A DNA stretch of 64,000 nt from positions 1-64,000 of the forward strand of contig NZ_FNLO01000014.1 in NCBI RefSeq assembly GCF_900095735.1, in the 5' to 3' direction. This document shows, in pieces, positions 9,129 to 18,985 of the stretch. Both the position numbers and the translations under genes were made by a program. Position 1 is the first letter of the stretch, and each line of letters begins with the position of its first letter. The notes under the pieces were generated by a model, which worked only from the letters and a program-made list of their open reading frames with translations, was not told the DNA's origin and did no database searches. This DNA is from Chitinasiproducens palmae (GTDB taxonomy: Bacteria; Pseudomonadota; Gammaproteobacteria; Burkholderiales; Burkholderiaceae).

Positions 9129-9824
9129 TTGTCAGTGCTTGCAGGCAGTCCCTTCGATCCCGAATCCGTCCCGGTCGAGTCGACCGGTGAGGGGCTGCCG
9201 CCTGTGCAGCCGGCCGCGCTTCGGCCGGCGGCGCTGCGGCAACGTTTCACGGCGCCGCCGACATGGCGTCCGGACATCATCGCGGAAGACCGGATGGCGG
9301 GGCTCGCGCGCGATCCGCGTCAGGCGGCCGTGCTGGTGCCGCTGGTCGATCGACCCGATGGCGTCACTGTCCTGCTGACGCACCGCGCCGCGCATCTGAG
9401 CAAGCATGCCGGCCAGATCAGCTTCCCCGGCGGTCGTCGCGACCCGGAAGACCACGATGCGGTCGCCACCGCGTTGCGCGAGGCGCTGGAGGAAGTCGCG
9501 CTCGATCCGGCGTGCGTCGAGCCGATCGGCGCCTTGCCCGACTATCTGACCGGCACCGGTTACCTCGTGCGGCCGGTGGTTGCGCTGGTTCATCCGCCGT
9601 TCGATGTGGTGGCGGCCGACGATGAAGTGGCGGAAATCTTCGAAGTGCCGTTGTCGTTCCTGATGGACCCGCGCCACCACGAGGTGCGCTGGCTGGAAAC
9701 CGCCGCCGGTTCGCGCCGCTTCTTCTCGATGCCCTGGCCGCGGCCAGAGGGCGGCGGACGGCACTTCATCTGGGGCGCGACGGCGGGCATGCTGCGCAAC
9801 CTCTATCGTTTCCTGAGCGCCTGA
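9129..9824 (+). CDS. CoA pyrophosphatase, Nudix family
   Basis: A 231-residue Nudix hydrolase of the CoA type, expected to split coenzyme A or its derivatives into 4'-phosphopantetheine and 3',5'-ADP. The NuCoA signature LLTHRAAHLSKHAGQISFPGG precedes the Nudix box GGRRDPEDHDAVATALREALEEV; the REALEE metal ligands are intact. The chosen start is TTG at 9129; GTG at 9135 is an alternative, and the first 70 residues are weakly conserved. It follows the rplS terminator, so it is a separate transcription unit. Confidence 0.88.
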   Translation: MSVLAGSPFDPESVPVESTGEGLPPVQPAALRPAALRQRFTAPPTWRPDIIAEDRMAGLARDPRQAAVLVPLVDRPDGVTVLLTHRAAHLSKHAGQISFPGGRRDPEDHDAVATALREALEEVALDPACVEPIGALPDYLTGTGYLVRPVVALVHPPFDVVAADDEVAEIFEVPLSFLMDPRHHEVRWLETAAGSRRFFSMPWPRPEGGGRHFIWGATAGMLRNLYRFLSA

Positions 9825-9836
9825 CCGCAGCGGAAC

Positions 9837-9875
9837 CAGACGCCCCGCCTCGGCGGAGCGGGCACCTGGCGTCTG
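9837..9875 (+). terminator. Hairpin after the Nudix gene
   Basis: Inverted repeat CAGACGCC/GGCGTCTG enclosing a GC-rich inner stem, 13 bases after the Nudix stop. No T-run follows, so at best it is a weak terminator or an RNA-stabilising hairpin. Confidence 0.4.
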
Positions 9876-9883
9876 TATCGGCC

Positions 9884-10010
9884 GTCTTCATCAGGCGTCT
9901 TCATCAGGCGTCGGCGCGGCGCGACGCCGCATCACCTCACACGTGCCCTGGCAGGCCGTGCCGGCCGCTTCCCGCATCTCGCCGCATCTCGTTGCATCTC
10001 CCCGCAGCGC
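9884..10010. repeat. Two short tandem repeats between the Nudix and CbiB-like genes
   Basis: A 13-bp unit GTCTTCATCAGGC occurs twice at 9884-9909. A 10-bp unit related to CCCGCATCTC occurs four times at 9971-10010. The rest of this 292-bp gap holds no gene that I can support. Confidence 0.75.
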
Positions 10011-10116
10011 GTCATCAGCCGAGCTGCTGTTGCGCTGTTGCAACGCGCCCCTGTGCTATCGTAGCTGCTCCCATTGGGCCGCCAACCGGGCACCTGGGCA
10101 CTTTCCGGCACGCAGC

Positions 10117-11049
10117 ATGACCTTCCTTTCCGTCCTCCTGGCACTGATCATCGAGCAGTTCCGTGCGCTGTCCGCGCGCAATCCGATAGCGCTGACGCTG
10201 GCGTCGCACGCACGCGCCGCGCACCAGCGGCTGGATGCCGGACGGACCCGACACGGCGCGCTCGCATGGTTGGCCGTGGTACTGCCGTGGACGCTGGCCG
10301 TCGGCCTGATCTACGTGCTGCTGCTCGAAGTCCATGTAGTGCTGGCGTTCGCGTGGAACGTGGTGGTGCTGTACTTCACGCTTGGCTTCCGGCAGTTCAG
10401 CCACTACTTCACCGACATCCACCTTGCGCTGAATGCGGACGACGTCGGGCAGGCGCGCGAAATCCTGGCCGAGTGGACCGGCATGACGACCGACGACATG
10501 CCGGTCGAGGAAATCGTGCGCCACACGCTGCGTTATGCGGTGGTCCAGTCGCATCGTCATGTCTTCGGCGTGTTCTTCTGGTTCATCGTGCCGATCGGCC
10601 CGGCCGGCGCGGTGTTGTACCGAATTGCCGAATACCTGTCGCGCGAGTGGATCGACGTCAGTGACGACCCCGACGCGGCGTTTCCGCGCTTCGCCGGACG
10701 GATCTTCTACCTGATCGACTGGCTGCCAGCACGCCTGACGGCGCTGGGCTTCGCCATCGTCGGCAATTTCGAGGACGCGGTGCACGCGTGGCGGCAGGCC
10801 GCCCGCCAATTGCCGCAGAGCAACGATGGCGTGTTGCTCGCGGCCGGCGGCGGTGGCCTCGGCGTGCGTCTGGCCACGCCGATCGCGGAACCGGACAGCC
10901 TCGATGCGTTGTCGGGGGACGTCACCGTCGAACTGGACGGCCAATGCACGCCACGCACCTTGCAGTCGGCGGTGGGCATGGTCTGGCGGGCGGTCATCCT
11001 GTGGATGATCCTGCTGCTGATGCTGTCCGCCGCGCTGTGGTTCGGTTGA
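10117..11049 (+). CDS. CobD/CbiB-like membrane protein
   Basis: A 310-residue multi-pass membrane protein of the CobD/CbiB family (also related to AmpE). The start MTFLSVLLALIIEQFRAL is the conserved one; the frame runs further upstream to 9943 but without similarity. Hydrophobic segments lie near residues 47-70, 75-95, 150-175 and at the C-terminal end (VILWMILLLMLSAALWF). True CbiB attaches aminopropanol to cobyric acid. No cobalamin genes are nearby and this family is widespread in Burkholderiaceae outside such clusters, so B12 synthesis should not be assumed. Confidence 0.75.
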   Translation: MTFLSVLLALIIEQFRALSARNPIALTLASHARAAHQRLDAGRTRHGALAWLAVVLPWTLAVGLIYVLLLEVHVVLAFAWNVVVLYFTLGFRQFSHYFTDIHLALNADDVGQAREILAEWTGMTTDDMPVEEIVRHTLRYAVVQSHRHVFGVFFWFIVPIGPAGAVLYRIAEYLSREWIDVSDDPDAAFPRFAGRIFYLIDWLPARLTALGFAIVGNFEDAVHAWRQAARQLPQSNDGVLLAAGGGGLGVRLATPIAEPDSLDALSGDVTVELDGQCTPRTLQSAVGMVWRAVILWMILLLMLSAALWFG

Positions 11050-11178
11050 GTGCACGACGGCGGTCGCGCTGATGCACCGATGCGCGCCGGCCGCCGGCAC
11101 CGGCGCAACCGGCGCAACCGGCGGCCGCAGCACCGGCACCGACCGGTCGGCGCCGCAAGCGCCGCTCACGCGCCGCCG

Positions 11179-12162
11179 TCAGCGCACCATCTGGCTGGAC
11201 TCATGGACCAACTGCGCATACAGCGCGTGGCGTGCGGGCAGCACCGCGCCGCTCGCGACGCCGGCCAGGATCGCGCAATCCGGTTCGCGCAGGTGCCGGC
11301 AATTGTAGTAGCGGCATCCGCCCAACAGCGGACGGAATTCCGGGAATGCGCGTTCCAGCTGACCTTCGCTCAGATGGTGCAGGCCGAATTCCTGAAAGCC
11401 AGGCGAATCGATCAGCGACGCGCCGTTCGAGCCGTTTGAGCCGTTCGGGCCCTCCCCGCTACGCTCCCTGTCAGGTAGGGTGAACAGCCGGGTGAAGGTC
11501 GTTGTATGCCGGCCCGAGTTCAACGCCGACGAAATCTCGCGCGTTGCCGCATCGGCGCCGGGCACCAGCAGATTCACCAGCGTCGACTTACCCATCCCCG
11601 ACTGACCGAGCAGCAGACAGGCGTCGTGGCCGATCAAGCCCAACAGGGTGTCGGCCGCCGCATCGGGCGCCTGCCGCGCGCTGATCTCGACGACGCGGTA
11701 ACCCAGCGCCGCGTAAGGCGCCAGGCGCGCCCGCGCAGCCGGCAGGGCCGGCGCGACGTCAGTTTTGTTCAGCACGATCGTCGCGGCGATGCCGGCGGCC
11801 TCGGCGGCGATCAGCGCGCGTCCCAGCAGGTCCTCGCTGAAGTGAGGTTCCGTGGCCAGCACGATCAGGAGGTGGTCGACGTTGGCCGCAAAGACCTTCG
11901 ATTTGTATTGATCGGACCGGTACAGCAGCGTCACGCGCGGCAGGATCGCCAGGATGGCGCCCTGGTCGGCCGCGATCGCCGCGTACTGCACACGATCGCC
12001 AACCGCCACCTCGCTCTTCTTGCCGCGCGGGAAGCACTGGATCGGCGCGCCGCCCGCGGCCGGTTCGACCAGATAGTGCCGACCGTGGGCCGCAATGACT
12101 CGTCCTTCCGAAGTTTCCCCAACCGCCGTGACCTCTCGCGTGTCGCGCTGCCGGTACTTCAT
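11179..12162 (-). CDS. rsgA: Ribosome small subunit GTPase RsgA
   Basis: A 327-residue circularly permuted GTPase that checks late 30S assembly. An N-terminal OB fold is followed by G4 NKTD (132-135), G1 GQSGMGKST (186-194) and G3 DSPG (252-255). The zinc site is C283-x4-C288-x-H290-x5-C296. Between the HTTT segment and G3 there is an extra low-complexity stretch of about 18 residues (231-248, including [10 protein letters not shown]), coded by a 9-bp repeat at 11422-11448. E. coli RsgA has no such insert there. The ATG at 12162 overlaps the TGA of the M48 gene by ATGA, so the two are translationally coupled. Confidence 0.95.
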   Translation of the reverse strand: MKYRQRDTREVTAVGETSEGRVIAAHGRHYLVEPAAGGAPIQCFPRGKKSEVAVGDRVQYAAIAADQGAILAILPRVTLLYRSDQYKSKVFAANVDHLLIVLATEPHFSEDLLGRALIAAEAAGIAATIVLNKTDVAPALPAARARLAPYAALGYRVVEISARQAPDAAADTLLGLIGHDACLLLGQSGMGKSTLVNLLVPGADAATREISSALNSGRHTTTFTRLFTLPDRERSGEGPNGSNGSNGASLIDSPGFQEFGLHHLSEGQLERAFPEFRPLLGGCRYYNCRHLREPDCAILAGVASGAVLPARHALYAQLVHESSQMVR

Positions 12163-13451
12163 GCGGCCCCCGCCAGCCGGCCGATGCGTTCCGGCGCGGG
12201 CGGATGAGAGTAGTAGAAGGCGGTGTAGAGCGGGTCGGGCGTCAGCGTCGAGGCATTGTCCTGATACAGCTTGACCAAGGCGCTGACCAGATCGTTCGGA
12301 TTCGTCTGCGACGCCGCGAACGCGTCGGCCTCGAACTCGTGCCGGCGCGAAGTCATCGCGCCGATCGGGCCGAGGAAGAACGTGAAGACCGGCAGGGCCA
12401 GGAAGAACAGCAGGAGCGCCAGCCCCTCGTGGCCGACCAGCGGCGACAGCCCGTCGCGGGCCCCGGCGGCCATCGCGTCGGCCACCGGCGCGGACACCGC
12501 ATGCAGGCCCGCGTAGAACCAGGCGGTTGTCGACAGCCAACCGAGCAGCGCAAGCAGGGCCAGACTCAGGCCGAACAAGGTGGTCAGCCGCTTGATCAGA
12601 TGCCGGTGCTTGAAATGGCCCAGCTCGTGCGCGAGCACCGCCTCGATCTCGTCGCCGTTCAGCCGTGCCAGCAGCGTGTCGAAGAAGACGATTCGCTTGG
12701 CCGCGCCAAAACCGGTGAAGTAGGCGTTGCCGTGCGCGGAGCGTCGGCTGCCGTCCATCACGAACAGCCCTTTCGAGCGGAAGCCGCAGCGCACGAGCAG
12801 GCGGTCGATACGCTCGCGCAGCGAAGCGTCGGCCAACGGCTCGAACTTATTGAACAGCGGCGCGATCACGGTCGGGAACAGAACCAGAGCGGCGAGGCTG
12901 AAGACCATCCAGGCGAGCCATGCGTAGAGCCACCACGCCTGCCCGGCGCGCGCCATCAGCCACAGCACCAGCGCGATCAGCGGCAGCCCGAACGCCGCGC
13001 CGAGCACCAGTGACTTCAGCCCGTCGAGGAAGAACAGGCGGCGCGTCATCCGGTTGAAGCCGAAGCGCTCCTCGATGACGAAATGGCGGGCGTAGTCGAA
13101 CGGCAGGTCGACAATGCCCGAGATGACCAGCACCGAGGCGATCAACGCGAGTTGCTGCCCGATGCCGCGGCCGAACCAGCCCAGCGTCAATGCGTCCAGC
13201 GCGGCGATGCCACCGCCCAGCGTGAGCACCAGCAGGAGCAGCGCGCCGACCAGCGTTTCGGCGATTGCCAGGCGGGTCAGCGCCACCGTGTAGTCGGCGG
13301 CGCGTTGATGGGAGGTGAGTGGGATAGTGGTTGCGAAGCGGCTCGGCACGCTGTCGCGGTGCGCGCGCACGTGCCGGATCTGGCGAGCGGCCAGCCACAG
13401 CTTGGTGACGACCATCGCCGCGAGGGCCAGCGCAAAGACGAATGTAAACAT
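12159..13451 (-). CDS. M48-family membrane metallopeptidase (Ste24/HtpX-like)
   Basis: A 430-residue integral membrane zinc protease of the M48 group that resembles CAAX protease Ste24. The zinc motif H275-E-L-G-H279 is followed by a second membrane pair and then by [10 protein letters not shown] (370-379), which supplies the third ligand. There are about six or seven hydrophobic segments, including N-terminal residues 4-20. The family cleaves membrane or misfolded proteins; bacteria generally lack the prenylated CAAX substrate. Upstream member of a two-gene unit with rsgA, sharing the ATGA overlap. Confidence 0.88.
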   Translation of the reverse strand: MFTFVFALALAAMVVTKLWLAARQIRHVRAHRDSVPSRFATTIPLTSHQRAADYTVALTRLAIAETLVGALLLLVLTLGGGIAALDALTLGWFGRGIGQQLALIASVLVISGIVDLPFDYARHFVIEERFGFNRMTRRLFFLDGLKSLVLGAAFGLPLIALVLWLMARAGQAWWLYAWLAWMVFSLAALVLFPTVIAPLFNKFEPLADASLRERIDRLLVRCGFRSKGLFVMDGSRRSAHGNAYFTGFGAAKRIVFFDTLLARLNGDEIEAVLAHELGHFKHRHLIKRLTTLFGLSLALLALLGWLSTTAWFYAGLHAVSAPVADAMAAGARDGLSPLVGHEGLALLLFFLALPVFTFFLGPIGAMTSRRHEFEADAFAASQTNPNDLVSALVKLYQDNASTLTPDPLYTAFYYSHPPAPERIGRLAGAA

Positions 13452-13478
13452 CGGGACGTCCGTGGGAACTATGCCAAA

Positions 13479-13486
13479 ATTATAGT
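13479..13486. promoter_or_regulatory. Overlapping divergent -10 boxes for M48-rsgA and orn
   Basis: The eight bases ATTATAGT contain TATAAT on the minus strand (13484-13479, 28 bases before the M48 start) and TATAGT on the plus strand (13481-13486, toward orn). Two RNA polymerases could not occupy both at once. Clear -35 boxes are not seen. Confidence 0.5.
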
Positions 13487-13594
13487 TTGTGTCGTGGTTT
13501 CAGGCCCGCGTTCGGCCGCAGCGCGTTGACGATGCGCCGCGGCCGTTTCATTCGGGCGCGGAGCCACGGCGGTGCGCAAGGGCAAGGTTTACGA

Positions 13595-14191
13595 ATGAAC
13601 GACGAGCAAGCAAGCGGCACGACCGAACAGGCGCAGGCGCCGCTGGGCCGCAGTGAATACAACCTGATCTGGGTCGACATGGAGATGACCGGCCTGGTGC
13701 CCGAGCGCGACCGGATCATCGAGGTCGCAGTGGTCGTCACCGATCCCAAGCTGGAGCGCGCGGTGACCGGGCCGGTTTTCGCGATTCATCAGAGCGACGC
13801 CGCGCTCGACGCGATGGACGAATGGAACCAGTCCACGCATGGCCGCTCGGGCCTGATCGAGCGCGTGCGCGCCTCGAACACCGACGAGGCGACGGCCAGT
13901 GCCGAGCTGATCGCGTTCCTTGACCGCTACGTGCCGCGCGGCAAATCGCCGATGTGCGGCAACTCGATCTGCCAGGACCGCCGTTTCATGGCGCGTTGGA
14001 TGCCCGAACTGGAGCGTTTCTTCCACTATCGCAACCTTGACGTCAGCACCCTGAAGGAGCTGGCCAAGCGCTGGCGGCCCGAGATCACGAAGGGATTCGT
14101 GAAGCGTGCCCAGCATACGGCGCTGGCAGACATCGAGGAGTCGATCGCCGAACTGAAGTACTACCGCAAGCACTTCATCAATCTCGGCTGA
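13595..14191 (+). CDS. orn: Oligoribonuclease
   Basis: A 198-residue DEDDh 3'-5' exoribonuclease that degrades di- to pentanucleotides and pGpG from c-di-GMP. Motif I is VDMEMTGL with D28 and E30. The middle motif is [12 protein letters not shown], and the last is [15 protein letters not shown] with the catalytic His and Asp. The start at 13595 sits after AAGG; an in-frame extension to 13487 has no similarity. In this window the GGDEF-EAL protein would supply its c-di-GMP breakdown substrate. Confidence 0.96.
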   Translation: MNDEQASGTTEQAQAPLGRSEYNLIWVDMEMTGLVPERDRIIEVAVVVTDPKLERAVTGPVFAIHQSDAALDAMDEWNQSTHGRSGLIERVRASNTDEATASAELIAFLDRYVPRGKSPMCGNSICQDRRFMARWMPELERFFHYRNLDVSTLKELAKRWRPEITKGFVKRAQHTALADIEESIAELKYYRKHFINLG

Positions 14192-14210
14192 CGGCCTGGC
14201 CGCGCCCAGT

Positions 14211-14255
14211 CCCCGGTCCCCGGTCCCGATACCGATGCCGATGCCGATACCGATC
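14211..14255. repeat. 7-bp x2 and 6-bp x5 tandem repeats after orn
   Basis: CCCCGGT occurs twice, then five units of CCGATA/CCGATG/CCGATC follow. They start 20 bases after the orn stop, in the gap before the convergent mog gene. Confidence 0.8.
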
Positions 14256-14346
14256 CGCAATGGTCGGAAAGCGTAGCGAACGAGCCGCGCGCTGGGAGCG
14301 GTGGGGCCGATCGGGGCGATCAAGCCAATCGGAACGTCGCGCCCGT

Positions 14347-14982
14347 TTACTGCCGGCGCGCGTTCTTCGGGCGGAAGGCGGACACCACGCTCTCATGCGT
14401 TTCGATATACGGGCCGCCGATCAAATCGATGCAGTACGGCACCGCGGCAAAGATGCCCGGCACCGTCACGCGCCCATCGCCGTCGCGCAGCCCTTCAAGC
14501 GTCTCCTTGATCGCCTTCGGCTGTCCCGGCAGATTGATGATCAGCGCCGCATGGTCATCGAGTTCGCGCAGCACCGCCACTTGCCGCGACAGGATGGCGG
14601 TCGGCACGAAATTCAGGCTGATCTGCCGCATCTGCTCGCCAAAACCGGGCATTTCCCGGCTTGCCACCGCAAGCGTGGCCTCGGGCGTCACATCGCGTCG
14701 CGCTGGCCCGGTCCCGCCGGTGGTCAGGATGAGCTCGCACCGGTCCTCGTCAACGAGATCGATCAGCGCCGAGGACACCTCGCCGATATCGTCGGCAACC
14801 AGTTTCTCGACGGCCGTCCAGCGCGTCGCCAACGCGCCGCCCAACCAATCGCGCAGGCCCGGGATGCCCTGGTCGACATAGTCGCCGCGGCTCGCGCGGT
14901 CGCTCACGGAGACCAGGCCGACGCGCAGCGGGCGATCGGCATCCAGCTCGTCGGCGGGCGGCGCTTCGGGTGAGGTCGTCAT
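14347..14982 (-). CDS. mog: Molybdopterin adenylyltransferase (MogA-type)
   Basis: A 211-residue MogA/MoaB-fold enzyme that adenylylates molybdopterin before molybdenum insertion. Conserved parts are VGLVSVSDRASRGDYVDQGIPGL, LILTTGGTGPARRDVTPEAT, and the substrate loop INLPGQPKAIKETLEGL. AAGGAG sits eight bases before the ATG at 14982 but only two before an ATG at 14988, so 14982 is chosen. It lies 46 bp downstream of darP on the same strand. Confidence 0.92.
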   Translation of the reverse strand: MTTSPEAPPADELDADRPLRVGLVSVSDRASRGDYVDQGIPGLRDWLGGALATRWTAVEKLVADDIGEVSSALIDLVDEDRCELILTTGGTGPARRDVTPEATLAVASREMPGFGEQMRQISLNFVPTAILSRQVAVLRELDDHAALIINLPGQPKAIKETLEGLRDGDGRVTVPGIFAAVPYCIDLIGGPYIETHESVVSAFRPKNARRQ

Positions 14983-15028
14983 GATCATCGCTCCTTGAGT
15001 AGCGGCGCCGGCGCATGCCGGCTCCCGG

Positions 15029-15772
15029 TCACTGACCGCGCAGGGCCCGCAGGCGTGCCGCCGCGTCGCGCGCGTCGTCTTCGTCCGCTTCGTCAACTTC
15101 GTCCGTCGCGTCCGCGGCGCGGGCGGCACCGGTCGGGGCGCGGCCGCCCGTCCAGGCCGCGCCATTGTCGTCATCGTCATCGTCGAACGCGTCGGCGCCG
15201 TCGTCGGCGGTCGCGCCCGCATTGCCGGCATCGATCGCCGCCTTCACCCACTGGAAGATTTCGCGGAAGTAGCGCGGCGGCTTGCCGGCGGCGGCTTCGC
15301 GACGCGCGTTGCGGACCAGCGTGCGACCCTGCTGGCTGTCGGCTTGCGGGTGGGCGGCAAGGAACTCGGTCATCGCGGCATCGTCGGCCAGCAACCGCTC
15401 GCGCCAGCGCTCGACCGCGTGCAGCTTGGCGGTCTCCGCCCGGCTGTCGCCGCGGATCGCGGCAAGCGCCGCCTGCAGCGCGGCCACCTCCTGCTGTTCG
15501 AGCGTGCGCATCACCCGGCCGACGTATTGCATCTGACGGCGCCGACCTTCGTGGTCCGTGATGCGGCGCGCCTCGCGAATCGCGTCGTACAGCGCCTCGG
15601 GCATCGGCACCCGCTTGAGCGCGTCCTTCGGCAGTGCCGCAATGGCATCGCCGATTTCCTGCAACGCATGCATGTCACGCTTGCGCTGGGATTTGCTGGG
15701 ACGGCCGTAGCCGTCGTCGGAAAGATCGTCGCTCGGCGCGGCGTCGTCGGGGAAATGGGATCGGCGGCTCAT
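15029..15772 (-). CDS. darP: Ribosome-associated protein DarP (YjgA)
   Basis: A 247-residue DUF615/YjgA protein, a late 50S assembly factor in E. coli. The conserved helical core covers about residues 22-185: [18 protein letters not shown] at the start, [21 protein letters not shown] at the end. A C-terminal acidic tail ([11 protein letters not shown], then [15 protein letters not shown]) is longer than in the E. coli protein and probably disordered. It is divergent from pmbA. Confidence 0.93.
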   Translation of the reverse strand: MSRRSHFPDDAAPSDDLSDDGYGRPSKSQRKRDMHALQEIGDAIAALPKDALKRVPMPEALYDAIREARRITDHEGRRRQMQYVGRVMRTLEQQEVAALQAALAAIRGDSRAETAKLHAVERWRERLLADDAAMTEFLAAHPQADSQQGRTLVRNARREAAAGKPPRYFREIFQWVKAAIDAGNAGATADDGADAFDDDDDDNGAAWTGGRAPTGAARAADATDEVDEADEDDARDAAARLRALRGQ

Positions 15773-15885
15773 GGGCCGTATTGTAGCCCGTCGCGCCGCC
15801 GTGCCGGCACCCTGCCGTCAGGTGCCAGCGGCGTGCGTCGAGGCTTGCTATGATCGGCCCATCGATCGGAAGGAGAAGGAGCGTC

Positions 15886-17250
15886 ATGGCTCGACGAGAG
15901 CGCTTGTTTACCCACACCCAGGATGAGCTGCGGACCATTGCGGCCGACATCCTCGCGCACGCGAAGGCACTCGGCGCGAGCGATGCCGCCACGGAACTGT
16001 CCGAGGGCGATGGCCTGTCGGTGTCGGTGCGACGCGACGAGGTCGAGACGATCGAGCATCACCGCGACAAGTCGGTCGGCGTCACGGTGTTCATCGGCAA
16101 CCGTCGCGGCAACGCGAGCACTTCCGATTTTTCCGCGCAGGCGCTGCGCGACACGGTCGCCGCGGCCTACAACATCGCGCGCTTCACCGCCGAGGATCCG
16201 TGCGCGGGACTGGCCGAGGCGGAATTGCTCGAAACCGCGCCGCGCGACCTGGACCTGTTCCATCCTTGGGAACTGGATGCGACGACCGCCGTCGAGATCG
16301 CGCAACGCGCGGAGCGGGCCGCCTTCGAGACCGATGCGCACATCGTGAATTCGGACGGGGCAAGCGTTGCGGCGCAACACTCGCAGTTCGTGCTCGCGAC
16401 CTCGCGCGGCTTCGTCGGCGGCTTTCCGTCGTCGCGGCACTACATCACCTGCGCGCCGATCGCCGGCCTGGACGGCCAGATGCAGCGTGACGACTGGCAT
16501 TCGTCGCAGCGCGACGCGACGCTGCTCACCGCGCCGGAAGCCATCGGCAGGTATGCGGCGCAGCGGGCGCTGGCGCGTCTGCGCGCGCGTCCGATCGCCA
16601 CGCGCAAGTGTCCGGTGCTGTTCGAGGCGCCCCTCGCGGCCGGCCTGGTGGCGTCGTTCGTGCAGGCGATCAGCGGCGGCGCGCTGTACCGGAACACCAC
16701 GTTCCTGCTCGATAGTCTCGGGCGGCAGGTGTTTCCGGAGCACATCGACATCGTCGAGGATCCCCACGAGATTGGCGGCTCCGGCAGTGCGCCGTTCGAC
16801 GACGAAGGGGTTCGCACGCAGCGCCGCAAGGTGGTCTCGAACGGTGTGGTCGAAGGTTATTTCCTGTCGACCTACTCGGCGCGCAAGCTCGGCATGGCCA
16901 CCACCGGCAACGCGGGCGGGCCGCACAATCTGCACTTCGAAAGCCGCTTGACGGAGCCGGCCGACGACCTGGACGCGATGTTGCGCAAGCTCGATACCGG
17001 CTTGCTGGTCACCGACCTGATGGGGCAGGGCGTGAACCTGGTCACCGGCGACTACTCGCGCGGCGCCGGCGGCTACTGGGTCGAGAAGGGCGTGATCCAG
17101 TACCCGGTCGAGGAAGTGACGATCGCGGGCAATCTCACCGAGATGTTCTCGCGCATCGCGGCGGTGGGCGCCGATACGCTGGTGCGCGGCAACAAGCGCG
17201 TGGGCTCGCTGCTGATCGAGGAAATGACGGTCGCCGGTCGGGGCGACTGA
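15886..17250 (+). CDS. pmbA: Metalloprotease PmbA/TldE
   Basis: A 454-residue PmbA (TldE) that works with TldD on peptides such as microcin B17 and in antitoxin turnover. Family marks are HHRDKSVGVTVFIGNRRGNAS near the N-terminus, GRQVFPEHIDIVEDP in the middle, and GQGVNLVTGDYSRGAGGYWVE near the C-terminus. The start follows AAGGAG with normal spacing. A -10-like TATGAT sits at 15849-15854. No tldD is in the window, as is usual. Confidence 0.95.
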   Translation: MARRERLFTHTQDELRTIAADILAHAKALGASDAATELSEGDGLSVSVRRDEVETIEHHRDKSVGVTVFIGNRRGNASTSDFSAQALRDTVAAAYNIARFTAEDPCAGLAEAELLETAPRDLDLFHPWELDATTAVEIAQRAERAAFETDAHIVNSDGASVAAQHSQFVLATSRGFVGGFPSSRHYITCAPIAGLDGQMQRDDWHSSQRDATLLTAPEAIGRYAAQRALARLRARPIATRKCPVLFEAPLAAGLVASFVQAISGGALYRNTTFLLDSLGRQVFPEHIDIVEDPHEIGGSGSAPFDDEGVRTQRRKVVSNGVVEGYFLSTYSARKLGMATTGNAGGPHNLHFESRLTEPADDLDAMLRKLDTGLLVTDLMGQGVNLVTGDYSRGAGGYWVEKGVIQYPVEEVTIAGNLTEMFSRIAAVGADTLVRGNKRVGSLLIEEMTVAGRGD

Positions 17251-17330
17251 ACGCGACGCGGGCTGCGCCTCGGCGCGGCCCGGCGGAACCCCTGCCGGTC
17301 CGACCGTCCGCCGCCCGACCGTCTACGGGC

Positions 17331-17358
17331 GACCGGCTAAGGGCCACCGGCTAAGGGC
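17331..17358. repeat. 14-bp direct repeat across the folA stop codon
   Basis: Two adjacent copies of [GC]ACCGGCTAAGGGC. The second covers the folA stop (17351-17353) on the minus strand. Confidence 0.8.
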
Positions 17359-17842
17359 GACGACGGTACTCGACGAACGAGAACGCGTAGCCTTCGGCGC
17401 CCGTCGAGCGATGCGACTCGCGCGCCGTTTCATGCCAAATCGCAGGGTCCGGCGCCGGGAACGACACGTCGCCCGCGACGTCGGCATCGACCTCCGTGAT
17501 CAGCAGGCGGGTCGCCAGCTCGGCGGCGTCGGCGAACAGCTGCGCGCCGCCGATCACGAAGATCTCCGTGGCATCGGCGCAGCGCTGGATCGCCTCGTCG
17601 AGTCCGCCGACCACTTCGCAGCCCGCGCTCGCATAATCGGGATTGCGGCTCACCACGAGATTGCGCCGGCCGGGCAACGCGCGACCGATCGACTCGTGGG
17701 TCTTGCGGCCCATCACGATCGGCGCACCCATCGTCGTGCGCTTGAAGAACGCGAGATCCTCGGGGATGTGCCAGGGAAGCTGGTTGTCTCGTCCGATCAC
17801 GCCGTTGCGGGCGCGCGCGACGATCATTGTGAGATAGGTCAT
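17351..17842 (-). CDS. folA: Dihydrofolate reductase
   Basis: A 163-residue DHFR that reduces dihydrofolate to tetrahydrofolate with NADPH. The active-site region is [18 protein letters not shown], with the acid at D29. [12 protein letters not shown] binds the cofactor, and FVIGGAQLF is the conserved C-terminal motif. It is divergent from thyA, which produces its substrate, across a 154-bp gap. Confidence 0.97.
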   Translation of the reverse strand: MTYLTMIVARARNGVIGRDNQLPWHIPEDLAFFKRTTMGAPIVMGRKTHESIGRALPGRRNLVVSRNPDYASAGCEVVGGLDEAIQRCADATEIFVIGGAQLFADAAELATRLLITEVDADVAGDVSFPAPDPAIWHETARESHRSTGAEGYAFSFVEYRRRP

Positions 17843-17996
17843 TCGGCTGGAAGTCGGAAGCGCGGAACGAAGCGGCGGCGCGAGGCGAAGCGCCGCACCG
17901 TCGAGCCGATTCTACAAGATGCGGCCGTGCGGGCGGCCGCTCGCGCTTGGCCGGGCGCCGTTTTGCTACACTGGCGCATTACACGGAGGGGCAGGC

Positions 17997-18956
17997 ATGC
18001 AGGCGTACTTGGATCTGGTCCGGATGGTGCTGGACACCGGCAGTTGGCAGGAAAACCGCACGGGAATCCGCACGCTCAGCGTCCCGGGGGCGGCCATGCG
18101 CTTCGACCTTGCCGAAGGCTTTCCGGCTGTGACCACCCGCAAGCTACCGTTCAAGTCGGCGATCGGCGAGCTGGTCGGCTTCCTGCGCGGCACGCGCAGC
18201 GCCGCGGATTTTCGCGCGCTCGGTTGCAAGGTCTGGGACCAGAACGCCAATGAGAACCAGGCCTGGCTGGACAATCCCTACCGGGGCGGGCCCGACGACC
18301 TGGGCGACATCTACGGTGTGCAATGGCGCGCCTGGCCCGCTTACAAGCGGGTCGCGCGCGACGCGCGCGCTCAGCTGGACGATGCGCTCGGCAAGGGTTT
18401 CCAGGTGGTTGCCGAGACGGCCGACTCGCTCGTGCTGTACAAGGCGATCGACCAACTGCGTCAGTGCGTCGAGACCATCCATGCGCGCCCGGGCGACCGG
18501 CGCATCCTGTTTCATGCATGGAACCCGGCCGAACTCGACCAGATGGCACTGCCGCCATGCCATCTGCTTTACCAATTCCTGCCGAATGCGCAGCGCCGCG
18601 AACTGTCGCTGTGCCTCTACGTGCGCAGCAACGACATCGGCCTGGGCGCGCCGTTCAATCTGTGCGAAGCCGCTGCGTTGCTGCACCTGATCGGCCGGCT
18701 GACCGGCTATCGGCCGCGCTGGTTTTCGTATTTCATCGGCGACGCCCACCTCTACGAAAACCAGCTCGACATGGTGCGTACCCAGCTCGACCGCGCGCCG
18801 TTGCCCGCGCCGACGCTGCGCATCGCGGACCGCATCCCCGACTTCAACGAGACGGGCGTGTTCGCGCCCGAGTGGCTGGAAAAGGTTGAACCCGCCGACT
18901 TCGTGCTCGAAGGGTACCAACATCACCCGCCGCTGACCGCGCCGATGGCAGTCTGA
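17997..18956 (+). CDS. thyA: Thymidylate synthase
   Basis: A 319-residue ThyA that makes dTMP from dUMP and leaves dihydrofolate for FolA. The nucleophile is C188 in [12 protein letters not shown]; the paired arginines are in [13 protein letters not shown]. It is about 55 residues longer than the E. coli enzyme, mostly through inserted segments around residues 66-100 and 115-150, a form also seen in other Burkholderiaceae. A GGAGGGG site precedes the ATG. TACACT at 17967-17972 may be the -10 box. Confidence 0.96.
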   Translation: MQAYLDLVRMVLDTGSWQENRTGIRTLSVPGAAMRFDLAEGFPAVTTRKLPFKSAIGELVGFLRGTRSAADFRALGCKVWDQNANENQAWLDNPYRGGPDDLGDIYGVQWRAWPAYKRVARDARAQLDDALGKGFQVVAETADSLVLYKAIDQLRQCVETIHARPGDRRILFHAWNPAELDQMALPPCHLLYQFLPNAQRRELSLCLYVRSNDIGLGAPFNLCEAAALLHLIGRLTGYRPRWFSYFIGDAHLYENQLDMVRTQLDRAPLPAPTLRIADRIPDFNETGVFAPEWLEKVEPADFVLEGYQHHPPLTAPMAV

Positions 18957-18985
18957 CGCAACCGAACCGCTGCGGAGCCGCGACG

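Noticed and set aside
10117-11049. Cobalamin biosynthesis locus
   Set aside because: Only a CbiB-like gene is present; no other cob/cbi gene or B12 riboswitch is visible nearby.
13589-14323. Minus-strand frame with GIGIGIGIG opposite orn
   Set aside because: The run comes from the 6-bp repeat after orn; the remainder is antisense to orn.
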